DNA from: Flavobacterium sp. BFFFF2
Lineage (GTDB): Bacteria; Bacteroidota; Bacteroidia; Flavobacteriales; Flavobacteriaceae
Length of the DNA: 64,000 bases
Direction of reading: 5' to 3'
NCBI GenBank assembly: GCA_002256385.1
Contig: NKJD01000005.1
Location: 37,038 to 101,037 of the forward strand
The first letter of the stretch is position 1; each line of letters starts with the position of its first letter. Position numbers and translations under genes: made by a program. The notes under the pieces are model-generated. The model was not told where the DNA came from. It ran no database searches and worked only from the letters and a program-made list of their open reading frames with translations. Positions 51,889 to 59,627 of this stretch are shown in pieces.

Positions 51889-52511
51889 TTATTTTATTTT
51901 TTTTACGAATTTAAATATTGAAGGATTGAAAGATTAAAAGATTGAAAAATTTGAGGTTTGAAATTTGAGATTGAATGATTGATTAATAACACTCTAGACT
52001 TAAAAGGCAATATGTTTTATAACCCCAATTAGTTATTAAAACGCGATTATTACAAAGCCGCGAGGCATCGCGGCTCTACAAGGGGAAAAATGATATTCAT
52101 TTTGGTATAGGAAATGCGTTGGTAAACCCAATTAATTAACAAAACACGATTATTACGCCGACGCGATGAATCGCGTCTCTACAAATTCGGATTGAAACAA
52201 ATTGTAAAAAATCGACAACATACGACTTTCGACTTTCGACTTTCGACTAAAAAAACTGTTGCCTATTTTTCCTCTCCCCCAGCGGACGCGATGAATCGCG
52301 TCTCTACAAATTCGGATTGAAACAAATTGTAAAAAATGACAACTTATGACTTTTGACTTTCGACTTTCGACTTTCAACTAAAAAAACTATTGCCTAATGG
52401 CTGTTGCCTATTGCCTTACTTTGATTGAATGATTGATTAATAACACTAACCTTTTGACTTTTGACTTTTGACTTTCGACTTTTGACTTTTGACTTTCGAC
52501 TTTCGACTCCT
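51889..52511. repeat. Repeat-rich intergenic region with REP-like hairpins and heptamers
   Basis: A 623-bp gap without genes. It holds an ATTGAAAG-type array (~51910-51985) and a hairpin AGCCGCGA-GGCA-TCGCGGCT (52056-52075). Two copies of a 53-bp element (52160-52212 and 52285-52337) each begin with GACGCGAT-GA-ATCGCGTC and continue TCTCTACAAATTCGG. Arrays of the 7-bp unit GACTTTT/GACTTTC occur near 52224-52248, 52347-52380 and 52455-52508. Each 53-bp copy is followed by an array and by CTAAAAAAACTRTTGCCTA. Confidence 0.9.
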
Positions 52512-53729
52512 TTATTTAAACGTCAAAACCATCGTCACTATATGCGATTTCAACCCATTGCTGCGGTCATAAAAGCCATACCGGAATTCAATGACGTCAA
52601 ACGATGTCAACTTGGTGCGGGCATGCAGGTTGCTCCACCGCAGATTCAGTCCATACATATTGCTTTGGAATTTTGACAAATCATAATCGCTGGTATAATA
52701 TGCTTCGGTTTGTTGGTGTTGCTGATACGGGGCAAAATAGCGAGCCGCGGTTTGCGTGTAATACCTGTAAGTGGGCGTAATGGAAATAAATGGCGTCCAT
52801 TTAATGGCCATTTCCAAACTAGCCGTATGCGATTGCACCTCCCAATTGTCCCAATAATACCGATAGTACGAACGCAACACCAGGTGGTCGGCCGCGAACC
52901 AATTAAAGCGTGTGCCGATGGGAATTTTAAAGCGGGTGCCCGGTAAATTCTCGACGCCTGCTTGTCCGTTGTCAAAATAAATGCGGTGAAACTTGGTCCC
53001 CAACAAGCCTTCTTGGTACGACACGTCGGCCAGCAAAGCAAATTGAGTGGTTTTGGAGAGGATTTGTGTAAATGACAAACTCAGTCCATAAGAGTTTCGG
53101 GGTTTGCTATCGACGGGTAATTTGTCGTGTTCGCCCCCACTCCCATATCCTGCGGGCCTCAATTCAAAGGGGTAAATCACTTTCCAAGTGTCTAAAAAAA
53201 CCGATCCTTTGGCACCAAACTCCGCATTTCGATCTTTGGATTTGGCTGAAAAAAAAGCGTTGGCGCCATATGAAGTATAATCGTATTCTTTGGAATACGA
53301 CAAACCAGCGCCCAATCGGTAGGCATGGGCAGTATTTTCATAACTATATGTAGCCGATGGGTACACCCGCACATCGCTTTTGGAAGCCGATGAAATGGTA
53401 TTCGGATTGATTTTATCAGATGAAGCCGAAGTGTACATATCCACCCCGAGCTGTGCATCCAAATGGTGTTTATTCTGATTGCGGGTCCAAGCACCAAAAT
53501 GCACATCGAGTGTGGTGGCCATGTCCGTGAGGTGTTCGTCGCCAATGCCGCCTGTTACCGCCGAATTTGAGCCTTCTTGCTGGTAGTAGCTGCTGGCAAA
53601 ATCGACTTCTTCTAAAGTAAGTTTCCGCGGTTTATACGTACTGGCAGCTGTCGTGGTTTGCTGTGCAACGGTAAAATGACAACAGGCGATCATTAATGCG
53701 GTGGCCAAAGTGAGGCATTTGTTTTTCAT
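52512..53729 (-). CDS. DUF3570 outer-membrane beta-barrel-like protein
   Basis: About 405 residues. A signal peptide (NKCLTLATALMIACCHFTVAQ) is followed by the DUF3570 start LTLEEVDFASSYYQQEGSNS and VTGGIGDEHLTD. The rest alternates amphipathic strands and ends in VTMVLTFK, a C-terminal Phe-type ending of outer-membrane barrels. It is the last gene of a four-gene module (thioredoxin, ApbE, DUF4266, DUF3570). The role is unknown; a barrel that carries or exposes the DUF4266 lipoprotein is conceivable. An alternative ATG at 53756, four bases after the DUF4266 stop, would add nine residues. Confidence 0.85.
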   Translation of the reverse strand: MKNKCLTLATALMIACCHFTVAQQTTTAASTYKPRKLTLEEVDFASSYYQQEGSNSAVTGGIGDEHLTDMATTLDVHFGAWTRNQNKHHLDAQLGVDMYTSASSDKINPNTISSASKSDVRVYPSATYSYENTAHAYRLGAGLSYSKEYDYTSYGANAFFSAKSKDRNAEFGAKGSVFLDTWKVIYPFELRPAGYGSGGEHDKLPVDSKPRNSYGLSLSFTQILSKTTQFALLADVSYQEGLLGTKFHRIYFDNGQAGVENLPGTRFKIPIGTRFNWFAADHLVLRSYYRYYWDNWEVQSHTASLEMAIKWTPFISITPTYRYYTQTAARYFAPYQQHQQTEAYYTSDYDLSKFQSNMYGLNLRWSNLHARTKLTSFDVIEFRYGFYDRSNGLKSHIVTMVLTFK

Positions 53730-53760
53730 ATATTGAAAATACGTATTATTACTCATGTGA

Positions 53761-53979
53761 TTAATTGCACCCGCAACCACCACCCGTTTTGCTGCCATTG
53801 GCGCCTGCCCCTGCTTCGCGGTACATTTCAAAATTCTGCTCAAATTTTTCCGATTTAAAATTGGCCAATTGCATGTCGTTGTCGTTAATTTTGGCTTTTT
53901 GGTATTCTTTCACTGGTTTGCAGCTCGTAAAAAAACTTGCAATGGCAATGACTAAAAGGCCTGAAAATAGGTGTTTCAT
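53761..53979 (-). CDS. DUF4266 small Cys-containing lipoprotein
   Basis: A 72-residue lipoprotein: signal HLFSGLLVIAIASFFTSC (acylated Cys at ~19-20), a charged middle (EYQKAKINDNDMQLANFKSE), and a Gly/Cys tail ending GGGCGCN. This matches the DUF4266 family, whose members are short and keep the C-terminal CGC motif. Its start codon overlaps the ApbE stop (ATGA), so it is made with ApbE. The two tail Cys could bind a metal, be redox-active with the thioredoxin partner, or be a modification site; none of these is established. Confidence 0.85.
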   Translation of the reverse strand: MKHLFSGLLVIAIASFFTSCKPVKEYQKAKINDNDMQLANFKSEKFEQNFEMYREAGAGANGSKTGGGCGCN

Positions 53980-54905
53980 TTTTGTTGATTTAAATGAATA
54001 TTTTTTGACGTAAAAATGTGATCGTGGTCATCAATAAGCAAACAAGCCACGCCCTTCAACTGATTGATTAAATCCAAGCCTGCATGCACGCCCATCACCA
54101 TAATGGGGGAGGCTAAAGCATCGGCCAATTCGGCGTTGGGGGTAATGATGGTGACACTTTTAATGCCCGAAACGGGAAATCCTGTTTTTGGGTCAATGGT
54201 GTGTGAATACCGTTTTCCATCAATGAGGACAAATTTTTCATAATTCCCAGAAGTGGCCACCGAGGTATTGGTGATTTGCAAAGACGAAAAAGCATACTGA
54301 CTCTGGTTCGGATTGGCAATGCCCACGGTCCAAGGATCGCCATTTTCCTGATTTCCCCAAGCAGATAAATCGCCAGCGGCATTTACATAACCGCTTTTGA
54401 TGCCCAATTTGCGCAGCAATTGCTTGGCCTGTTCGGCAGCATAGCCTTTGCCCACACCACCAAAACCAATCCGCATGCCTGGCTGGCTCAGAAAAACGGT
54501 GCCGTTTTGTTTATCGAGTATGATATGTTGGTAATTGATGTTTTTAACAGATTCAAGCGCTACCTCCCTTGAAGGCAATTGGGTCATGGACAGGTCAAAA
54601 TTCCAAAAACGGGTGTCAATCCCGCCGTAACTGATGTCAAAAGCACCTTGCGTAAGGGCCGATATGCGTTGGCAACGCGCAATGAGCTGAAATACTTCAT
54701 CGGGTACTGCAACAGGCGCCAGACCCGCGCTGTTATTGATTTGATTGGTGATGCTGTGTTCCTGAAAGGTGGACAATAATTGCTCAATCCGCCTGATTTC
54801 GGCTATGGCCACATCCAGTTGTCCCAGCGCCACTGACTCAACGTCGGCGCAAATGGCCAACTCGAATTGGTTGCCCATTAATCGGAGCGCTCTTTTAACC
54901 AACAT
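53976..54905 (-). CDS. apbE: FAD:protein FMN transferase (ApbE)
   Basis: About 309 residues. ApbE attaches FMN covalently to Thr/Ser of target proteins. Seen are LMGNQFELAICAD at the start of the domain, QGAFDISYGGI, GFGGVGKGYAAEQAKQLLR, GYVNAAGDLSAWG, and YSHTIDPKTGFPVSG with the metal-binding segment ADALASPIMVMG. No signal peptide or lipobox is visible, unlike most periplasmic ApbE proteins, so it may act in the cytoplasm. Coupled by ATGA overlaps to both the thioredoxin gene before it and the DUF4266 gene after it. No clear flavinylation motif (DGxTxxT-like) is seen in the partners. Confidence 0.9.
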   Translation of the reverse strand: MLVKRALRLMGNQFELAICADVESVALGQLDVAIAEIRRIEQLLSTFQEHSITNQINNSAGLAPVAVPDEVFQLIARCQRISALTQGAFDISYGGIDTRFWNFDLSMTQLPSREVALESVKNINYQHIILDKQNGTVFLSQPGMRIGFGGVGKGYAAEQAKQLLRKLGIKSGYVNAAGDLSAWGNQENGDPWTVGIANPNQSQYAFSSLQITNTSVATSGNYEKFVLIDGKRYSHTIDPKTGFPVSGIKSVTIITPNAELADALASPIMVMGVHAGLDLINQLKGVACLLIDDHDHIFTSKNIHLNQQK

Positions 54906-55336
54906 CAGTCGAGTGCTTTGATAAAGGTGTCGACGTCCATATTGGGCAAGGCTTCCCATCTTTTGAGCACCTTTCCCGTTTCGTCCAGTAAAAGGATACA
55001 GGGGAAATTCCCATTGGGGTTGTATTGCTCGGCCAAGGCTTCGTTTAGGTTGGTTTGTTCTGCCGATAATTGGTTTTTCTTTAACCGCGGAAAATCGGCA
55101 TTCACCACCATTAAATGGGCTTCGGCATAAGCTTTAAATGCGCTTGATTCGATGAAATTATTTTTAAACCGTTGGCAAGGCCCGCACCAATCGGAACCCG
55201 AAAAATAAAGCAATACTTTTTGGTGGTGCTGCTTGGCCAAAAGCAAGGATTGTTGAAATGAGGTGCTTTGCGCAAACAGAGAACCATTTGTGAACCCCAC
55301 AAAAAACAAGATGATAATAAGATGGCCTCTCTTCAT
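54905..55336 (-). CDS. Secreted thioredoxin-like protein
   Basis: A 143-residue protein with a signal peptide (HLIIILFFVGFTNGSLFAQ). The thioredoxin active site is SDWCGPCQRFKNNF (Cys ~51 and ~54), and the cis-Pro is in GNFPCILLL, where an extra Cys follows the Pro. It is the first gene of the four-gene module and ends by ATGA overlap with apbE. A periplasmic reductase or oxidase of Cys residues, possibly those of the DUF4266 tail, is the natural inference. The frame opens 27 codons earlier without a signal sequence. Confidence 0.88.
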   Translation of the reverse strand: MKRGHLIIILFFVGFTNGSLFAQSTSFQQSLLLAKQHHQKVLLYFSGSDWCGPCQRFKNNFIESSAFKAYAEAHLMVVNADFPRLKKNQLSAEQTNLNEALAEQYNPNGNFPCILLLDETGKVLKRWEALPNMDVDTFIKALD

Positions 55337-55508
55337 TTCAACTGATTTAAAACACATCGAATGTAGAAAAAAACGGGGTCCGCCTCCCCTTTTTGGCTCA
55401 AGTTTAACGCTGGCCACGAATACGTTCTTACTGTTGGGAAATTGGATTTTTAGTGACTTGATTAAATCAGTTTGGGGCTTTGGGTTGGTTATTTTAAACT
55501 GTCGAAAT

Positions 55509-55526
55509 CGCGTCGCGTACGACGCG
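55509..55526. repeat. REP-like GC hairpin
   Basis: CGCGTCG-CGTA-CGACGCG is a perfect 7+4+7 hairpin in otherwise AT-rich DNA. It resembles the GACGCGAT...ATCGCGTC hairpins at 52.1-52.3 kb in base content but lacks their TCTCTAC tail. Confidence 0.6.
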
Positions 55527-55564
55527 CTATGCTAATTTCCAAGCGATATGCGGCATTTAATATC

Positions 55565-56206
55565 CTATATTTTCAATCTGCCACTCTTTTTGAAAGCATT
55601 GATCAATTCCTTTTCATTAATCGAATCCAAGAGTCCGTAATTTCTCGCACCAAAAATAAAATCATTTCCTAATGTGTCTTTAAGTTTTGCGTCTAATTTA
55701 GACATGTCAAAATATCGTATTGTATACGTATTTGGCCAATACCTACCCATGCTTATTCTACTAAAATAACCAAATATTGTGGGTTTTCCATCTATGCAGA
55801 TGGCAAATTGATGGCATCTGCCTATTTTAGGTTTTATGGGTAAATGATACAATTTCTTCTTCGCAGCTTTTGAAAAATAGATATTTGAATTATGCAGATT
55901 AAATGACCTAATTTCATCATCAGTGATAAACGGTTTGGCTTGAAGGTCCTTTACTTTCGCTTCAAATGTTCCGCTAGAAAAGCATTCACCAGTGATGGTA
56001 TCAAATCGGATATGATCTCGAACATGAACCTTGTACAACTCAAATGCTTCTCCTTTTTTTGCTTGATCATAACTGATAATATTTTGAACTGGAATTCCAT
56101 CTGTCGATTCGATATAACGATTCAACAGGTAAATTTCAATCTTTGGTTTTTTTTCACAAGAAACCAAGGCTGAGCAAAACATTACAATAAAAAGAAGTTG
56201 TTTCAT
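55565..56206 (-). CDS. Hypothetical lipoprotein
   Basis: A 213-residue lipoprotein (signal KQLLFIVMFCSALVSC, acylated Cys at ~17). The mature protein has a mixed beta/alpha pattern with YHLPIKPKIGRCHQFAICIDGKP and ends in ELINAFKKSGRLKI. Family not recognised. It is AT-rich and Lys/Ile-rich compared with neighbouring genes, like the small lipoprotein at 13 kb. The start ATG (KQLLF) was chosen over one three codons earlier because it directly precedes the signal core. Confidence 0.7.
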   Translation of the reverse strand: MKQLLFIVMFCSALVSCEKKPKIEIYLLNRYIESTDGIPVQNIISYDQAKKGEAFELYKVHVRDHIRFDTITGECFSSGTFEAKVKDLQAKPFITDDEIRSFNLHNSNIYFSKAAKKKLYHLPIKPKIGRCHQFAICIDGKPTIFGYFSRISMGRYWPNTYTIRYFDMSKLDAKLKDTLGNDFIFGARNYGLLDSINEKELINAFKKSGRLKI

Positions 56207-56356
56207 GTAAATCAATTAAAAGTACCAGAGAAATGAATCTCGGGCAAGTGGATTGCTTTACTGAGGAATAAGAAATACAGTTTTACCATTCAAAATCTTT
56301 TATTTTCACTTTTCCACAGGAACCGCTTGCGTAGGCAGCAAACTAGCAAAAATCCT

Positions 56357-56524
56357 TTAGTTTAAAGTCGCTTTTGGCTTTCTTGCGCTCGCTTTCTGGT
56401 CAGACACCTGCGCATTCGCTTTTTTCATTTTAAAATAATCATGCAATGCCTTTTCTTCTTCTTTTGTAAGAACAGTGCGTTCCCCAATAAAATCTATGTC
56501 AATTTCATTTTTTACGCACCTCAT
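56357..56524 (-). CDS. Small 55-residue protein with a DFIGERTVLTKEEE core
   Basis: A short frame giving MRCVKNEIDIDFIGERTVLT, then KEEEKALHDYFK and a Lys/Ala-rich tail. The pattern of an IDFIG start followed by LTKEEExALxxYF resembles a small Bacteroidota protein that I recall next to a larger gene beginning DFLFDKLTNS. Here its start codon overlaps the vestige of just such a gene, which supports it as the retained partner of a collapsed pair. No domain function known. Expression is uncertain. Confidence 0.45.
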   Translation of the reverse strand: MRCVKNEIDIDFIGERTVLTKEEEKALHDYFKMKKANAQVSDQKASARKPKATLN

Positions 56525-56573
56525 AGGAATTGGTCAATTTATCAAATAAAAAATCTAAACCACTTTCTTTCAT
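56505..56573 (-). pseudogene. Vestige of a gene starting MKESGLDFLFDKLTNS
   Basis: A 22-codon frame (ESGLDFLFDKLTNSYEVRKK, then TGA). The first 18 residues look like the N-terminus of a longer Bacteroidota family, and the remainder of that gene is missing, with the small ORF following at once in another frame. An internal deletion is the simplest explanation. Based on recall of the family, not on alignment. Confidence 0.4.
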
Positions 56574-56685
56574 CACGCTAATTTACAAAAAGCGATGAAG
56601 TTATGAGTACTTTTTTTCGATGTAAGAATTGCATACAATGATTTCCAATATCTCTGATACTAAGCTTTTTTTTCAAACTATGAGT

Positions 56686-56715
56686 CCAAAAAAAAACCGG
56701 CGTTAAACCGGTTTC
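56686..56715 (-). terminator. Rho-independent terminator of the isomerase operon
   Basis: On the minus strand AAACCGG-TTTAACG-CCGGTTT is followed by T residues. It lies directly after the stop of the cyclophilin-FKBP gene and ends the trmD-to-isomerase operon. Confidence 0.88.
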
Positions 56716-56721
56716 TATTAT

Positions 56722-57927
56722 TTAGGGCATTTGCTCGAGCAACTCCACTTCAAATATAATATTTGAATTTGGTGGAATCACGGCGCCTGCGCCGCGTTCG
56801 CCATAAGCTAAGTTTGACGGGATAAACAATACCGTTTTTTCGCCAAAACTCATTAAATTGATGCCTTCCGCAAAACCAGGGATAAAGTTTAATTTGCCAG
56901 CTTCCACTTCCAAAGGCTTGTACTGATTGGCTTTGGAACGATTCTCATCCCATTTGCCGCATTTTTTTGACACTTCTTCATAACTGGAATCAAACAAAGT
57001 GCCGTCTTCCAAATAACCTGCATAATGCACATACATTTTACCGCCTGTTGCTGGTTTTTTACCTGAACCTGTTTTGGTCACCACATATTCAAGGCCCGAA
57101 GCGGCTTTGGTTGCTTGTTTGCGCAAAACACTCAACTCAGCTACTTTGGCTTGCATGATGGCGCCAAATTTTTCTTTGTATTCTCTTTGTTTGGCAGCTT
57201 CTATTTCAGCTTGTTTGCGGCGCGCTTCTTCTTTCAATTTGGCATCTTGCGCTTCTTCGGCTCCTTTGTTGCCAAAGTAGTCTGAAAATACCTTAGCCGC
57301 ATTAAAAGCCTTGGCCGCTGACCCTTTGCGGATGATGCTCATTTTTTTGATTACATCATCTTGTTTAATGGCATTCACCACGTCCATTCCACTGACTACT
57401 TCACCAAAAACGGTGTGTTTGCCATCAAGCCATGGGGTGGCTTTGTGGGTGATAAAAAACTGAGATCCATTGGTTTTCGGTCCAGAATTAGCCATCGATA
57501 AAATCCCCGGTTTGTAGTGTTTTAAATCGGTGATTTCATCCTTAAAGGCATACCCTGGTCCGCTGGTTCCGTTTCCAGCTGGGTCGCCCCCTTGAATCAT
57601 AAAATCGGCAATCACTCGGTGAAATTTCAAGCCATCGTAAAATGGTTTTGCCTTGCATTTTTCATCGGTTACAAACGGGTTATTCCCCTCAGCAAGAGAA
57701 ATAAAATTAGCTACCGTAACAGGCGTTTTTACATATTCTAAACGAAGTACTATGTCACCTCGGTTGGTAGCGATCTGTGCAAAAATGCCCTCATCAGCTG
57801 TTTTAGTAGCTACCGTTACTGGTTTTCCTTTGGTTGGAGCCGCATGCTTCTTTGAAGGTTGAGCCCAAAGCGCCGTGAGTCCGAAAAAAAAGCTGCAAAT
57901 TAGCTTGATCTGAAAACGTGTCTTCAT
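56722..57927 (-). CDS. Secreted cyclophilin-FKBP fusion peptidyl-prolyl isomerase
   Basis: A 401-residue protein with signal peptide ([16 protein letters not shown]). Residues ~45-215 are a cyclophilin ([51 protein letters not shown]). A Lys/Glu/Ala helix (~225-265) links it to an FKBP domain (~275-400; [43 protein letters not shown]). Both isomerase active sites look complete. It folds proline-containing proteins in the periplasm. It is the last gene of the operon, 8 bp after a paralogue of the same architecture, so the pair arose by tandem duplication. Confidence 0.9.
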   Translation of the reverse strand: MKTRFQIKLICSFFFGLTALWAQPSKKHAAPTKGKPVTVATKTADEGIFAQIATNRGDIVLRLEYVKTPVTVANFISLAEGNNPFVTDEKCKAKPFYDGLKFHRVIADFMIQGGDPAGNGTSGPGYAFKDEITDLKHYKPGILSMANSGPKTNGSQFFITHKATPWLDGKHTVFGEVVSGMDVVNAIKQDDVIKKMSIIRKGSAAKAFNAAKVFSDYFGNKGAEEAQDAKLKEEARRKQAEIEAAKQREYKEKFGAIMQAKVAELSVLRKQATKAASGLEYVVTKTGSGKKPATGGKMYVHYAGYLEDGTLFDSSYEEVSKKCGKWDENRSKANQYKPLEVEAGKLNFIPGFAEGINLMSFGEKTVLFIPSNLAYGERGAGAVIPPNSNIIFEVELLEQMP

Positions 57928-57935
57928 AAGTGTAT

Positions 57936-59051
57936 TTATTTATTAGGTATTAATTCAATTTCAAAAACTAAGTTACTATTAGGTGGAATCACCTCGCCGG
58001 CACCTTGTGCACCATATCCTAATTTGGCAGGTACAAATATAAGCAAGCGATCGCCAAATTCCATCAAGGACAAGCCCTCTAAAAAGCCCGCGATCATATT
58101 GGCCGATCCATATTCGTAAGGCATCGGTCTGTATCGGCCTTGCAAAGCAGCTCGTTTATCAAATAATCCAAATTGCTGCGCTACAGATTCTTTGTTCGAA
58201 TCAAACAAGTGCCCATTGGTAAAAAAGCCAGCATACCACAATTGCACTTCTTGGCCTTTCTTCGGTTTCCCACCTTTTCCGTGTTGTAAAAACAAATATT
58301 TCAAACCGCTTCCCGTGGGGGTTGATTTGGCTATTGAAGCGTCAAAATAGGCTTTCTGTTTGTTGCAAATACCCGCAAATTGGGCGTCTTTTTCACCTTG
58401 TTTAATACCCGAATCGGTACCCGCTTGCTCTACTTTTTTCAAATAATACGCTTCAAATACCTTAGCTGCATCAAACTTTTTGGCCTTTTCACCATGGCGA
58501 ATGATGCGAACTGTTTCCATGACATCATCACGGTCAATGGCTTCCACCACCTTCATAGATTCAGGTAATGCATACCCAAACACCGCATGGCGGCCGTCAA
58601 GCGATGGCGTGGCATTATAGGTGATGAAAAACTGAGAACCATTGGTGTTCGGACCCGAATTGGCCATTGAAAGCGTACCTGGTTTGTCGTGTCTTAAATC
58701 AGAAAATTCATCTTCAAAAGCATAGCCCGGATCGCCACTGCCATTGCCAAAAGGGTCGCCCCCTTGAATCACAAATTGCTTTTCGACCCGATGAAAAGTG
58801 AGGCCATCAAAAAAGGGCTTGTTTTTATAGGGTTCCGACACTTGCTGGTTGGTCCCTTCGGCCAATGTTATAAAGTTGGCAACAGTAATGGGGGCTTTGT
58901 CATAAGCCAATTGCAAAATGATATCGCCTTTTTGGGTTTCCAATACGGCATAAATGCCATCTGGCAGGTCTGCATAATTGTTTTTACAACTAGGCAACAT
59001 AAAAAGTAGCGCAAAAGGGAGGCAATATTTTAAAAAACGAAATGTCAACAT
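57936..59051 (-). CDS. Lipoprotein cyclophilin-FKBP fusion peptidyl-prolyl isomerase
   Basis: A 371-residue paralogue of the next gene, here with a lipoprotein signal ([12 protein letters not shown], Cys ~22), so it is anchored in a membrane. The cyclophilin part (~30-200) reads [19 protein letters not shown] and [18 protein letters not shown]. The FKBP part (~255-370) reads [18 protein letters not shown] and [22 protein letters not shown]. The FKBP site has a few changes (LWYAG for VHYAG), so its isomerase activity may be weaker. It starts 6 bp after the gldI stop. Confidence 0.9.
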   Translation of the reverse strand: MLTFRFLKYCLPFALLFMLPSCKNNYADLPDGIYAVLETQKGDIILQLAYDKAPITVANFITLAEGTNQQVSEPYKNKPFFDGLTFHRVEKQFVIQGGDPFGNGSGDPGYAFEDEFSDLRHDKPGTLSMANSGPNTNGSQFFITYNATPSLDGRHAVFGYALPESMKVVEAIDRDDVMETVRIIRHGEKAKKFDAAKVFEAYYLKKVEQAGTDSGIKQGEKDAQFAGICNKQKAYFDASIAKSTPTGSGLKYLFLQHGKGGKPKKGQEVQLWYAGFFTNGHLFDSNKESVAQQFGLFDKRAALQGRYRPMPYEYGSANMIAGFLEGLSLMEFGDRLLIFVPAKLGYGAQGAGEVIPPNSNLVFEIELIPNK

Positions 59052-59057
59052 GGTATA

Positions 59058-59627
59058 TTAATTTTCAATCAGGTTCGATTCTGGTTTAAAATCATTGAGG
59101 GTAACGGTACAAATTAAGGGCTCGTTGGTGCCAATTCTTTTTTGATCACCCCGATACCCAAAGGCCAAATGCGAAGGAAACAAAAAGGTAACCGTCTCTT
59201 TTTTGTGCATCAATTTGATGCCATCGCGCAAGCCAATCAAGATGTTTTGCTTGTCCACTCGGTACACCTGTGGACGCAACTCCACCTCCGAATACACGAC
59301 GTTTCCTTTAAAATCTTTGATTTCATAGTTAAAATAAGCCACATCCCCTTTGCGCGGTCGCAACGTATCAGCCTCATTTTTATTTACATAACTGTACCAA
59401 TACCCCCGTTTTGAGGCTTTGTACACGATACCTGGATTGCTTTTAATGATGGAATCAATTTTTTGTTCCTCGCCAGCAATCAGTTTCTTATTTCGGATAA
59501 TGGATTCCTTCATAAAAGTACCGCTCGAATACGAAATGGGCATGCGGGCCGTTTGCGATTGTTTACAAGCAAAAAAGCTGCATACTAGCGCAATAACCAG
59601 TCCCATTTGACACCTATTATTTATCAT
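59058..59627 (-). CDS. gldI: Gliding-motility-type FKBP lipoprotein (GldI)
   Basis: A 189-residue lipoprotein (VIALVCSFFAC, Cys ~21) with a C-terminal FKBP domain (~85-185: GDVAYFNYEIKDFKGNVVYS and VTFLFPSHLAFGYRGDQKRIG). It matches the GldI family, required for gliding and T9SS function in Flavobacterium, and its gene neighbour, a DHH phosphoesterase, is the same there. Gene order supports the assignment; the other gld genes are not in the window. Coupled by ATGA to the phosphoesterase gene upstream, and followed by two cyclophilin-FKBP genes. Confidence 0.78.
   Translation of the reverse strand: MINNRCQMGLVIALVCSFFACKQSQTARMPISYSSGTFMKESIIRNKKLIAGEEQKIDSIIKSNPGIVYKASKRGYWYSYVNKNEADTLRPRKGDVAYFNYEIKDFKGNVVYSEVELRPQVYRVDKQNILIGLRDGIKLMHKKETVTFLFPSHLAFGYRGDQKRIGTNEPLICTVTLNDFKPESNLIEN

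Larger units (their letters stand above)
56207..56721. other. Intergenic region with small ORFs and a terminator
   Basis: The 515-bp gap contains a 55-residue ORF and an overlapping truncated ORF on the minus strand, described separately, and a terminator near its right end. The remaining sequence (56207-56356 and 56574-56685) shows no recognisable element. Confidence 0.6.
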
